A stretch of 64,000 bases of DNA from positions 52,015,169 to 52,079,168 of the forward strand of contig OX485806.1 in assembly GCA_950295325.1 (NCBI GenBank), read 5' to 3'. A model generated the notes under the pieces. The model ran no database searches. It saw only the letters and a program-made list of their open reading frames with translations, and was not told the DNA's origin. Both the position numbers and the translations under genes were made by a program. Below, piece after piece: positions 33,661-43,441 of the stretch. The stretch comes from Polytrichum commune (lineage: Eukaryota > Streptophyta > Polytrichopsida > Polytrichales > Polytrichaceae). Position 1 is the first letter of the stretch. Every line of letters starts with the position of its first letter.

Positions 33661-34171
33661 CACTTTGAGGGAGACATGGCTATCAAAAATGCGGGTCATA
33701 TTGATGAGCCCGGGGTTTCCAAAAGGTTGTGAGGCTCAAATTGGAACAAAGATCATGTGCAAATGAAATTTGACCCTACCATTGGTTCTAATGACAATGG
33801 TGGGCATGAGGGTGGATCGGTAAGGAAAATGGAGGAGTCCTTTGAAAGGGCTCCCGCACACCTCAAAAAGTCTTTGGGGCCTAGAATACCGAATGCACCC
33901 AAAACCTTGGAGGGCATTAATGTTGGATTGAAATTCCAATTCGAAATGCTTAGAAGGTGGTGATGTTGAAATGAACTTGGGGCACATGAGGCACGCGGGG
34001 TCTCTTAAGGTGTATATGTGCGAATTTCACACCCAAATGAATGGTACATCTAGGATGGACGAGCTTTCTAAGAAATGCATCATTTTAGGTGGGTTTCAAA
34101 AGCGGGTGGTGAAAACCATATTCAAGACCCCAAAGCTTCTTGAGGACGTAGTGCGAATCATAAAGATTTGA
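33661..34171 (+). pseudogene. Element C gag remnant
   Basis: Open stretches 33,757-33,963 (IPNAPKTLEGINVGLKFQFE) and 33,971-34,171 (GSLKVYMCEFHTQMNGTSRM, LGGFQKRVVKTIF) parallel the gag of element A, with a stop between them. The upstream bases from 33,661 match A's longer first stretch. Sequence between 34,172 and 34,587 is degraded, with no intact zinc knuckle. Confidence 0.65.
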
Positions 34172-34587
34172 AGAGCATTGAAGCCGATGGTCCTAAGAAG
34201 AAGTTGGGCGGCACATCACCACAAAGTGGGTTTAGCCGAAAGAGGTCCCAAGGAAATGAGCGCAAGTAGTTTGGCCCATTATACCAAGGCAAATCATGCT
34301 ACCTCGTGCCGTGGACGAAATGTGAGAAGGTGGTTTGGTGGTACAAGCTAGATCATATTTGTGCCACGGACGGAGTGTTAAAAGTTGGCCTTGCGGACCA
34401 AGCCAAACTCATGGTGTTGCCGAGGACCAAATGTTAGACGATGGCTTTGTAGCCAAGGCTAGTAGCCTTAAGCCAAGGCCAACTATTTTATATCTTGAGG
34501 CTCAAATGAATGGGACAAACGTCTAATGGGTTGACAAAGAGGCAAGCCATGCCTTCTTGAGCCCAAAACTCATAAGGGAGTTGGGGC

Positions 34588-34977
34588 TTGCCGATTGGTA
34601 GAGCGGGCAAGCCCACCAAGGTGCGGTTTGGAAAGGGCAAACCGCATGAGACAAAGGAGGCCGCGATGCATGTAACCTTTCAATGTGGGACATTGGATTT
34701 TTGTCAAAATTTCACACCATGTGAAATAGATGAAATGCATGTCATTGTGAAGGCCGCCTTCTTTGAAACTCACATGATAGATGTAAGGTGCAAGCCGGTG
34801 TGCTTGCGGTGCATTATGATGTGTCATAATGGCAAAGAATTGAAGTTCAAATTGACAAGGACTCCTATGGTAGGAGGATCTAAGTTGAATTTGGTTTTAA
34901 TGGACCAAATAAAAAATAGAAAGCATAATGGTCGTGGTTCAATTGGAGCAACTCCAAGGAACGTATGGGGAGGCTAG
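34588..34977 (+). pseudogene. Element C protease and pre-RT region remnant
   Basis: A single open stretch: GRAGKPTKVRFGKGKPHETK, FCQNFTPCEIDEMHVIVKAA, TRTPMVGGSKLNLVLMDQ. It corresponds to 16,677-17,083 in element A, which is split there. No clear protease active site is visible, so the assignment rests on position. Confidence 0.55.
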
Positions 34978-35291
34978 GAAAGATGGGCCTCCCCCAAACA
35001 ACATTGGTGTGATGTTGGTGAGATACAAGGATGTATTCACCAATGTGTTGCCCAAAAAGCTACCGCCAAGGAGTGAAAAATAACTTTGCTCAACGAGAGA
35101 TTGAGTTCTTAAGGTATGTGGTGACAAAGGAAGTTGGTGGACGAACATGAAGAATGTCAAGGCAATCCAAAAGGATAATTGGCCCTTCATTCAAAAATGG
35201 CTTAGGTCATTTGTTGGCCTAGCCAACTACTACCACCACTTCATTCGAGAGTTTTCTAAGGTTGCTAGGACCTTATTCAACTTATTGAGGA
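34978..35291 (+). pseudogene. Element C reverse transcriptase remnant (core deleted)
   Basis: Reads RYKDVFTNVLPKKLPPRSE, then almost at once a thumb-like part: EIEFLRYVVTKEV, VKAIQKDNWP and FVGLANYYHHFIREFSKVAR. The fingers and palm, with the Y-x-D-D catalytic box, are missing. The junction looks the same as in element A, so the deletion predates both insertions. Confidence 0.8.
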
Positions 35292-35955
35292 AAATGGCTA
35301 TCCCAAGAGTGGGATGAGCCTTGTCACCAAGCCTTTGGGGGGCTCAAAAACAAGTTCTCTTCGCCGCCCGTGCTCAAGTTCGCGGAGTTTGACAAACCTT
35401 TTGAGGTGCATACGGGGGCGAGTGACTTTAGCATTGGCGGATGTTGAGGCAAAATGGATGGCCATTGCATATAAAAGCATGAATCTCGATGGTTGTCCCA
35501 CCTTGTGCGACTTGTGGAAGAAATGGCTATCCCAAGAGTGGGATGAGCCGTGCCACCAAGTCTTTGAGAAGCTTAAGAGCAAGTTCTCTTCGCCGCCCGT
35601 GCTCAAGTTCGCGGAGTTTGACAAACCTTTTGAGGTGCATACGGGGGCGAGTGACTTTACCATTGGCGGATGTTGAGGCAAGATGGATGGCCATGGCATA
35701 TGAGAGCATGAAGCTCGATGGTTGTCCCACCTTGTGCGACTTGTGGAAGAAATGGCTATCCCAAGAGTGGGATGATGTTTGTCACGAGTCTTTGGGGAGC
35801 TTAACACCAAGTTCTCTTCGCCGCCCGTGCTTAAGTTCGCGGAGCTTGACAAACCTTTCGAGGTGCATACGGGGGTGAGTGCCTTTGCCAATGGTGGATT
35901 ATGTGTAAGATGGATGGCCATTGCATATGGGAGCATAAAGCTCGATGGTTGTCAA
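35292..35955 (+). repeat. Triplicated 229-bp block in element C RNase H
   Basis: AAATGGCTATCCCAAGAGTG starts units at 35,292, 35,521 and 35,750, exactly 229 bp apart. The third unit runs to about 35,955 and continues into the rest of RNase H. Each unit encodes SQEWDEPCHQ, SPPVLKFAEFDKPFEVHTGA and IAY or MAY-ESMKLDG segments. Element A has the same arrangement. Confidence 0.9.
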
Positions 35956-36200
35956 AGAAGACAACCAACTCATGACAAAGAACTTCTTTGCCATAGTACA
36001 TTGCTTGAAAATGTGGCGACATTATATGGGGTCGCACAAAGCAAAGGTCTACATGGACAATGTGTCCTAAAAGTATTTTGACATACAAGCGTAAGTGAAC
36101 GCCAAGTCATTGCGGTGGCATGATAGTTTGGCGCTTATGAAGGTGGATTTGATCCACAAACCGGACCGTGGAAATGTGGTGCCGGATGCGCGAAGTAGAC
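35779..36200 (+). pseudogene. Element C RNase H C-terminal part
   Basis: From the last triplicated unit: FEVHTGVSAFANGGLCVRWM, then QRRQPTHDKELLCHSTLLEN with the catalytic glutamate region, and a degraded end with VVPDARSRPEE near 36,190 (the counterpart of the usual V-x-D-A-L-S-R). The first catalytic aspartate position is glycine (HTGVS). Stops and frame changes intervene. Confidence 0.75.
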
Positions 36201-36343
36201 CGGAAGAGTTCCAAGCAATGAGAACCATCCAAACCTTGTGGCTAATGTGTGCCGGCGAAGGAAACTTGTGATGCAAGATACGGGAGGGGTAAATTAACTA
36301 CCCCAAAGCACAAAAGCTTTGAGGTGAGCTTCGCAAGAGCAAG

Positions 36344-37331
36344 GTGCTCAAAGAGGTTAAGTTGGTGGACGGATTGTTCAAGTGCAAACAAAGTCGGGTG
36401 TATGTGCCACAAGGCAAGTTCAGGCTATCGGTTTTGAAGGAGGAATATGATAGTCCTATTGCCGGCCATAGAGGAGAAAGAAAAAGCCGCCATAGAATGG
36501 TGTCAAAGAGGTACCATTGGCGGTGCATAAAGGAAGATATAGCCCACTTTGTGAAGGCTTGAATCAAAGTGCCAAGTGAACCGAGCCTCTTACCAAAAGC
36601 AAGGCGGCTTCTTGCAACCGTTGCCTATCCCGTTGGCGCCATGGCATGGTAGGTGCATGGACTTGATCACAAGTTTGCCGGAGTCACATGGGTATGATGC
36701 CATCTTGTTGATGGTAGAGCGGTTTGCCAAGTGGGCACACATGGTGCCGATTGTGGGAACCGCCACCGCGTTGGAGACCGCATAGCCTTTTCTCAAAGGA
36801 TGGTTGAGGCACCACGGGTTGCCAAGAGTGATTGTGTGGGATCAAGATCCAAAGTTCACAAGTGCATTTTCAATGCATTTCTCTAAGGAGGTCGGAATGA
36901 AACTAAGGTTTAGCACGGCCTTGCATTCCCAAATGAATGGGAAATCGGAGCGTGTGAATGGAGTCTTGAAGCAATACTTGAGGAACTTGGTGGGGGCGGA
37001 CCAAGGAGATTGGGCGGACTATGTGGGTCGAGCGGAGTGTAATTGCAATGTAGCCACGCACTTGGCTACCAAGGGGTGGTCTTTGGTGGTGGCTTATGGA
37101 GTGGATGCGCTCCAACCTATTAACCTAGCTCTCGAGGGGGCACATTCAACACTAGAGTTCAACCAAGATGGTGAGGACTTGGCCAAGAAGCGTGAACAAG
37201 TCTTGGAGATGACCAAGTTGTTGGTGGAGAAAGCCCGAAGGTGCTACGGAGTGCAAATCAATGCTGGAAGACGCGAAGTGGAGAATGAGGTGGGCCAAAA
37301 GGCGTTGTTGAATGTGAACAACTTCACTTAG
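36344..37331 (+). pseudogene. Element C integrase
   Basis: 36,344-36,562 holds the zinc-binding part (YVPQGKFRLSVLKEEYDSPI, AGHRGERKS, IKEDIAHFVKA). 36,576-36,785 has MNRASYQKQG and the first catalytic Asp (RCMDLITSLPESHGYD). 36,804-37,331 has the second Asp (VIVWDQDPKFTS) and the Glu (HSQMNGKSERVNGVLKQYL). Stops at 36,560 and near 36,785 break the frame, but the three acidic residues remain. Confidence 0.85.
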
Positions 37332-37765
37332 CCGGAAGGCCTCACTCCAAAGTTCATGTCCAAAATTGGAGCTTCGTTTTCCATTGTGGAACAAGTGGTC
37401 AAGGACATATATAAGTTGGAATTACCGCCGGAGATCAAAGTGCATCTGACATTTCATGTCTCATTACGAAAATCATTTTAGGACGACACCTTGTGGCCCG
37501 ATCACAAGCAAGTGATTAGGCCACCTCCCGACCTTGTGGACGTCATTTGGAACATGAGGTAAGAGGGCATCCTCAAGTGTAGGAAGCCCAAGTGAAAAGG
37601 AAAGAAAAAATACAAAGGAATACTTGGTGAAATGGTGAGGATACCATGAGAAAGAAACCCCTTGGGTGGCGGCAAGAGACATGGTCAACACCAATGAATT
37701 GGTGAAGCACTTTGAAGAAACTAAGGCTAGACATTCCAATAGAAAGAAGCGTAGGCATTGATGAG
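37332..37765 (+). pseudogene. Element C integrase tail and chromodomain remnant
   Basis: The C-terminal module (KIGASFSIVEQVVKDIYKLE, WPDHKQVIRPPPDL) is followed by a chromodomain-like stretch: EGILKCRKPK, a KKYKGILGEMV or EYLVKW reading, a HEKETPWVAARDM segment and ELVKHFEETKA. The order and the aromatic residues (Y, W, W) fit a chromodomain. Stops and a frameshift in the middle mean that it is not translated intact. Confidence 0.75.
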
Positions 37766-38557
37766 GACATCAATCTCCTTTAGTGGGGGAGAGACTCTAG
37801 TAGCAAACATAGCTTCGAGGTTAATTGCTCCACAACATGCACTTGTTCTTTGGCTTGAGGGAATAAAGTCCAAACTTTAGTGGTGCAAAGAGAAAAGTAT
37901 GAGATGAGGTCCTAGTCTTGTACTTGTGCTTGGTTAATGGAAGAGGGGGAATAGACATGCCAAACTAGGTTGGGTAAGCCGAGTAATTGGGGCCATGGCT
38001 TGGAGGGGCCTTGGATAAAACCAAGAAACTTCTTAGTTGTGGGCTTGTCCGGGCGGGGACAAGGTGATGGCGCGTGCTCATAAAAGTGCTACCCACGAGC
38101 TAACGAGAGTTGGCGCATGGGAGTCATGAACCCATGTCTCGAAAGAGCAAAGTGGGAACCGAGTCGGGCGGGACTTGGCATCACCCCCGTGCGATCGAGG
38201 CGTGGCTTAACAATGGAAAGCCATCTCGGAGTTGCAACCGAGACAACTTAGTGGAAGCGTTGAGGTCTCGCCTAGATGTGTCACGTTAGGCTAGTGGAGC
38301 CTAACGGGGGAGGCCCCAAGGGAGGGGCAACCCAAGTGAGTCCCAAAGTAGGTGGGTCTAGTATAGGTTAGGTCCTTGGATGAGAGATCCAAGGTTACTA
38401 ACGGAGCACCTAGGAACGACACCTTTGGGACCATGCCAAATTTGAAGATGCATTGTGGGGGTCGCGCCCTAAGGTAAACACAATGCCGCACCATAGAGGA
38501 TGGCAACTTGAGAATTGGTGTGCCGACTACGAGTATAGTCGATGAGGGCATCGACTC
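37766..38557 (+). other. Element C non-coding 3' region
   Basis: About 0.8 kb without recognisable coding, collinear with 13,095-13,879 of element A. A purine-rich TTAGTGGGGGAGAGACTC lies at its start near 37,777, well before the true polypurine tract. Confidence 0.7.
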
Positions 38558-38574
38558 CGTTTGGTGGGGGTGAG
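38558..38574 (+). promoter_or_regulatory. Element C polypurine tract
   Basis: CGTTTGGTGGGGGTGAG, directly before the 3' LTR and the same as in element A. Confidence 0.8.
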
Positions 38575-39548
38575 TGTCGCGCACCTCTCCATGAGGAGTG
38601 CCCGAAACACCATGGGCACAAGGGGGACCCCGGAGTGACACCCGGGACTTGTGGCGCCGTTGGTGAGAGGGCCCAAGTGATCCTAGTGTGGGTGAGGGCC
38701 CCGGGCGTTGGGAACGCCTCCCACCCACAAAGACTAGGAGGCATGAGGGTGAGGCCATGAGCTATGCGTAGCTCATGGCGTGGTGATTCTAGAATGCTCA
38801 AGATCACCTCAATCGGAGGTGTGAGCTAGGAGTTATGGCCATTTGAGTGGGGTGCTGTCCCGGGACAGCGCCCTGGTACAGCAGTGCCTGGGAGTGATTC
38901 CCGGGACTGCCAAGGTTCAAACAGGCATAACGTCCTCAAGACTTGTCCGAATGGCGCAAGCGAGGAGTCCATCGGCATCTACGTGAAGCGTAGATGAGGA
39001 TGGAGTGGTTGGTTGTTATGATCAGACATCATACAAGGAAGTTATGATGGTCTGAAGCTGCTGGGGGGGTTCTAGGCCCAGCAGCTAAAGGAAAATGTCC
39101 ACTTGGCCCCAACTCTTGGTAGAGAGACAAGAGGTTGGTTGGCGGTGGGGTAGGGGCTCCGTGTAGAGTCCTAGAGGCTTATATGGGTGAGGTGGTGTGG
39201 CCTCACCCACCCGAGGCCGAACGGCAAGGCCTCTATGGGCTTTGGCCTATTGTGAGGCCATAGTTGCCTAGTATGGTTCGGGTTGTTGTAGTGTTGCTCC
39301 GGCAACGCGATGATCAACATAGGATTGGACTTCCATGGATGGAAGTCCACATTGGGGAAATGGGTTACTGATTAAGGGGTGAGTCCCGAAAGCAAAGTAG
39401 GAGGGTTGGTTCCCTCCTATGAACTATTGGTCCGGGGTAAGAGGAGCTATCCATTAGCATGGCGGAATGCGAAGGGTTAGCGACTCGTAACCTTTGCTAG
39501 AATTGAAAATTGGCAAGATTATTAAGGGACCTAGCAAGGGTTGCGACA
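38575..39548 (+). repeat. Element C 3' LTR
   Basis: 974 bp, identical by eye to the 5' copy. TATA-like CTTATATG at 39,178-39,185. Followed by CCACA, the target duplication. Confidence 0.93.
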
Positions 39549-39787
39549 CCACATGTGTTCTTAATCCTTTGAAACTATTAGAAGTTATGTTTTGATGTTT
39601 TATGATTATTCACAAAATTATAAAAGGAGTGAGGCTTGAGTGAAGATATTTTTAGACCTTAGGTTGATTAGAAGTTTAGCGGTGTAAAGAAAGTTCCTTA
39701 GTTAGATGAGGTTAGTGTGTGGTGAACCAAGGGTGGCTCCTTGAGTTAAATGTTTGAATTAGGATTTATGTTGTTGGTTTAAGAGTT

Positions 39788-39965
39788 GAAGGCTTAAATG
39801 ATAGGATGAGAGCCTACAAAGTAGGAGATGATCAAAATGTTTATCTTGAGCCTTGGGGGTGCTCACCTACTCCCTTGAAGGCTTAAAAGATAGAATGAGA
39901 GCCTACAAAGTAGGAAAGGATCAAAAGGTTTATCTTGAGCCTTGGGGGTGCTCACCTACTCCCTT
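39788..39965 (+). repeat. 89-bp tandem duplication just upstream of an LTR TATA box
   Basis: Two units start GAAGGCTTAAA at 39,788 and 39,877 and differ at a handful of positions. Each contains GAGAGCCTACAAAGTAGGA and TTGAGCCTTGGGGGTGCTCA. The array ends 8 bp before the TATA box, so it could be a duplicated U3 enhancer. Confidence 0.85.
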
Positions 39966-39973
39966 TCACTTCA

Positions 39974-39981
39974 CTATATAA
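39974..39981 (+). promoter_or_regulatory. TATA box of element B 3' LTR
   Basis: CTATATAA followed by a long C/T-rich run (CTCTCCCTCTCTTTCTTTCT region, 39,985-40,018), a typical plant LTR promoter and start site arrangement. Confidence 0.65.
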
Positions 39982-40332
39982 TCCTCACTCTCCCCTCTCC
40001 CTCTCTTTCTTTCTTTTGTGTTCCTTGGCACCCCATGTGTTATGAGTGTGGGTGTGTGGGAAGCAAGAAAGGAGCACGTGTGTGTGTAAGGTCTCAAGGT
40101 GAAGAACTAAGACTAATTAGCCTTGAAGTTAGTTGACATTTGTTAGGAGTAGTCTTTGGTTTGAGGCACTTAGAGCTTAGCTCCTTGTGTTTAACTTATA
40201 GAATTTAGACTTATATCATTTAAATTTATAGTATTTACAATTATAACATTTAGAATTGTAGCATCTAGATTCATGTTAAATTTAAAGCATTCAACCTTGT
40301 AGGCTTTAAGGCGGAGGCCACTTAGGCTAGCT

Positions 40333-40560
40333 GTTGGTTTGAAGTTGGAGGCAGTCGGCTTAGTTGCTAGTTTGAAGTTGGAGGCAGTTGGCTTAGCTGC
40401 TGGTTTGAAGTTGGAGGCAGTCGGGCTTAGCTGCTAGTTTGAAATTGGAGGCAGTTAGGCTTAGCGGATGGGTTGAAGAGGGAGGCTAGTTAGGCCTAGC
40501 GGTTGGGTTAAGTAGAGCCAGTTAGATTTAGCGAATGGGTTAAGGAGGAATCTAGTTCCA
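40333..40560 (+). repeat. Minisatellite of 33-36 bp units
   Basis: About six and a half units of the type GTTTGAAGTTGGAGGCAGTY ending in GGCTTAGCTGCT. The first four are well conserved and later ones decay (GGGTTGAAGAGGGAGGCTAG, GGGTTAAGTAGAGCCAG). It lies within the LTR, downstream of the TATA box. Confidence 0.85.
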
Positions 40561-41357
40561 ACTAGTTGTACACTCCCGAGTCTAAGCTAGATCGACATGC
40601 TAAGTTACTACTAGTTAGTGAGGATGATTAATAGACTAATTAGTTAGGCTAGAGGGTTAGGCTAGTTGGGTTAGGCTAGTTGGTTTAGTGGTTGCATTAT
40701 GAGATGAAGTTGGGAAGGATTTGTGAGGAACTTGTGGAAGAGGAGGCAATGTTAGATTATATATGTGTTTTTCAACACTTGTATTAAAACTTATGTGCCT
40801 CATGGAATCAACACATCATAGCCTCAACGAGGTGTCATGCACCAGTGAAGAATCGACAGCCAGAACCAAAGTTGCAAGGGGGAAATCATTAAAGGCATGC
40901 GTGGCAAAGGCAGTGGGGTGGACTCTGGAAAAAGGTAAGGATGTGTCTATGCACGAGGTTCACACTAATAAAATGTCATGATTTGAATTAAGTTAGAAAC
41001 TCATCAAGGTAGAACGTACATCCCATGTTACCACAAGTTGTTATGTTACACATGTGATCTACAAACCTATTACCCGGACTATGACGCTTAAGGGTGGTAG
41101 GTTTGGCCTCACACCCTCTTGCTACCTTTCTCCCCCTCCTCTTCCTCTAGAACCTTGCATAATGAGCTCTTTACCTCCTACCTCCCGAGACCCCTCCAAC
41201 CTCTATCTTTTTTCCCGGGTTGCCCGGCATCTTTCGGGCCGCCCGAGAGAAAAAACGGGTTAAGACCTTTTCTTTTGGCATCTCCTATTTTCCTACCCGC
41301 TTTCTCTCTTCTTTACTTGACTTCTTCTCCCCCTAGACTCTTAGATAACTAAAACTC

Positions 41358-41389
<32 letters not shown>

Positions 41390-41395
41390 ATAGAT
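41358..41395 (+). repeat. GATA microsatellite
   Basis: About nine near-perfect repeats of GATA with one interruption near the right end. Confidence 0.9.
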
Positions 41396-41490
41396 GAGAT
41401 AAAAGTAACCCACCATAGTTGTTACCAAGTAATCACGCTCGTGTTATGGTATAATTTGTGATTCGTTGTGGTTGTGGTCACCAAGTCATG

Positions 41491-41560
41491 TTTCCTCAGT
41501 TGGTTGAGGAAGGATGTTTGTATCACATTTAGACGGTCCGGGTTCGATTCCCGTTGATCG
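41491..41560 (+). repeat. tRNA-derived SINE-like head
   Basis: TTCCTCAGTTGGTTGAGGA resembles a tRNA D-arm (A box), and GGTCCGGGTTCGATTCCCG forms a T-arm with a perfect B box (GGTTCGATTCC at 41,541-41,551). The acceptor stem cannot be paired, so it is not a working tRNA. A SINE promoter region or a decayed tRNA-like piece fits. The body and tail of a SINE could not be delimited. Confidence 0.45.
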
Positions 41561-41689
41561 TTTAGTGTCTTACACATGACTTGGCTAGTGATTTCTAGGC
41601 AGGAAAATCGTATCAACCAACCGGCTCCTACCCCTCTTCTTGAACTATCGTGTACATATCATTCAATAAACAATGGTCATTGTTATGAC

Positions 41690-41956
41690 CCCTTCTATTA
41701 TTCTATTGGTATTAATAGGTTGTTTTTAATACGTTTTTTTACTAGACTCACGCTTAAACACTTACGCCTTTACTCTCCATTAATCCTCCCAGATTTATTG
41801 CCCTCCCTAGCTCTTATTCACCCTTTAATTTAATCTAATCAAGACTTTTGACCCTTCACGTTTCTTAACCCTTAGATAATTCGAGTAAGCGCATATTCAA
41901 GGTATTAGCAACTCCTAATGGTTAGAGAACAATGTGAGCACAATTTAGGGCTCACA
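41690..41956 (-). repeat. LTR start in minus orientation (TGTGAGCCC family)
   Basis: Read on the minus strand from 41,956: TGTGAGCCCTAAATTGTGCT then CACATTGTTCTCTAACC. It matches the start of element B's LTR family and runs toward lower coordinates. The far end was not found; the left limit given here is nominal. Confidence 0.5.
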
Positions 41957-43022
41957 GGTCACAAGTGTTGAAAACATTTGGCCGTGCACATTAAAACATA
42001 AACATAAATCCAAATCACCAACCTACATCTTCCCAGCCTAATAGTTATGCCCCTAATGGTCCTTACGCTAATTAATCATTTCACCACCCACTAAGCCCAG
42101 TGTCATGCCCCTTGCCGCCTCTAATTCGTCCAGTCCTGGACCCGCTCTCCAGAGTAATAGTCTGATCCCCCTGCTAGCACGAATTAACCTGGGCCCTTGG
42201 TGAACCTTCGCTGCCCTCTGTATTGGTCTCGGCTGGTCTCAGCCAGCCAGCATCGGCTAGCAGCCTTCCTCCTTCTCAGTCCTCTCTGCGGTAGCAGAGA
42301 TCAGATCACCCCATCCTCTTCCCTGGTTCAGTAATGTGGCTGGCTTCGGCCAGCCAATTTAGGCTTGAGTGCTGACTGCACCTCACTAAATCAACCAACA
42401 CTCGCCGAACCTGCGGCCCTCTAACCATCCCCTGTTTATTCGCACATTGCGGCATTCGCACCGCAACATTCCCATTTGACCACCTGCACGCAGCTCAGTA
42501 TTCTTGCGGTCACTCCGTCTTGCTCGAACTGATCCCAATTCCGAGGAGGTAGGACACCCTCCCTCAGGGGTGAATCCTTCCGGCCCGGCATTCGTCTTTG
42601 AATTCGGTTCTCCCAGATTTCTTCCCTACATTGATTCATGCGGTTCTTCGCCCCATGCCAGTGCATTGCTAACCCAAATGATTCATCCCAGCCCAGCTCC
42701 TCCTTTTCAATCGATTTGACCCTTGTAAAATGCCCTGTAGTGCCCAATTTTAACTTCAAATTCGCAGCCAGGGGAGCTAAATCCACGACCAGGCTCCCTT
42801 CACCCAACCTTCCAATATTGCCGCCCCTTCACCACTAGCTCAGCTCGCATTTTCGTACCCAGTCGCCAGCCTCACTCCCTATTGGGATCACTGGTTTGGT
42901 TGCCGCAATCCGTTCCCCGCACCGCCGCCATAGTCTCCCCGCTTAGACACACACACACCGAGCCAACACTCAGCCAGCAGGCCTCCAGCGGAATTTTCTA
43001 GGGGTGACCACCTTTTCTTTAA
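41957..43022. other. GC-richer unassigned segment between two inverted LTR starts
   Basis: No recognisable product. The longest minus frame (42,436-42,807) has no motif. A run rich in GGCTGGC or CAGCCAGC lies near 42,230-42,360. It lies between LTR starts at 41,956 and 43,288, both in minus orientation, so it may be LTR or internal DNA of a non-coding element. Confidence 0.35.
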
Positions 43023-43288
43023 TGTGAGCCCAGCCTATCCCTATTCGGCCTTACAAAGACCAACAATATTCCTAGATCCTAACACTCCCCCTTCTCATCA
43101 ACTAAATCCTAATTAATTCTTCCCACTCTTCCTAACCATACGGACTAATCAGCAACTAAAATCCTAATTCACACTCACACCACACTTCACTCTATTTATG
43201 TTTTTAGAATAATTAATAAAAAACCAATCTTAAGTTTTTAGTAATTTCAACACTTAAGAACAACTGTGAGTACCATATTGGGCTCACA
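43023..43288 (-). repeat. Short LTR-like unit, 266 bp, minus orientation
   Basis: On the minus strand it begins TGTGAGCCCAATATGGTACT (43,288) and ends GGCTGGGCTCACA (43,023). The start matches the TGTGAGCCC LTR family over about 55 bp. Both ends have the same short inverted repeat. The flanks TTTAA and TCGGG do not match, so an intact solo LTR is not shown. It could be an internally deleted LTR. Confidence 0.45.
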
Positions 43289-43441
43289 TCGGGGCCCTTG
43301 ACTAGTACATGTCTCTCAAGTTATTAATGCAAAATAAAATTCATAGCTTAATTGAATGATCATCTTAAGGATACATGAGAACACCACATGTTTTTAACAA
43401 ATAGTTTTGCATGTATTTTCTCAAGCCCATGGAAAAGGCTT

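Larger units (their letters stand above)
32651..39548 (+). mobile_element. Element C: full-length but RT-deleted chromovirus (Ty3/gypsy)
   Basis: A 6.9-kb plus-strand relative of element A. It has LTRs of 974 bp at 32,651-33,624 and 38,575-39,548, identical by eye, a primer site, a polypurine tract and a perfect target duplication CCACA (32,646-32,650 and 39,549-39,553). The internal length, RT core deletion, 229-bp triplication and non-coding 3' segment are shared with A, while LTR and internal sequences differ from A at scattered sites. A and C are therefore separate recent insertions of one defective family. C sits 24 bp inside element B's LTR. Confidence 0.93.
39554..41300 (+). repeat. 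Element B 3' LTR, continued (right end uncertain)
   Basis: After the CCACA duplication the sequence continues the LTR start: TGTGTTCTTAATCCTTTGAA matches 57,592 onward (TGTGTTCTTAACCTTTAAAG). It contains an 89-bp tandem duplication, a TATA box and a minisatellite. No coding sequence is recognised. Its right end was not found. A minus-orientation LTR start at 41,956 shows that a different copy begins before then. Confidence 0.55.
20678..41956 (+). mobile_element. Element B: Ty3/gypsy retrotransposon with three nested insertions
   Basis: Gag and pol lie in one frame on the plus strand from 20,678 to about 32,560, with domain order gag, protease, RT, RNase H, integrase. The frame is interrupted by insertions at 24,826-28,886 and 29,490-31,083, and each excises cleanly to restore the protein sequence predicted by element D. 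A third insertion, element C, sits 24 bp inside the 3' LTR. Without insertions, gag plus pol is about 6.2 kb. In-frame stops are few (20,900, 22,754, 23,903 and 32,307), so B is younger than D. No chromodomain is present. The right limit (41,956) is not established: sequence beyond about 41,000 may already be a different LTR in the opposite orientation. Confidence 0.85.

Noticed and set aside
41491-41560. Possible intact tRNA gene
   Set aside because: The A-like and B boxes are good, but the acceptor stem does not pair and no complete cloverleaf forms. Kept only as a SINE-like piece.
42436-42807. 123-codon minus frame as a host gene
   Set aside because: It lies between inverted LTR starts and has no recognisable domain or splice structure. 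Likely chance coding in GC-richer DNA.
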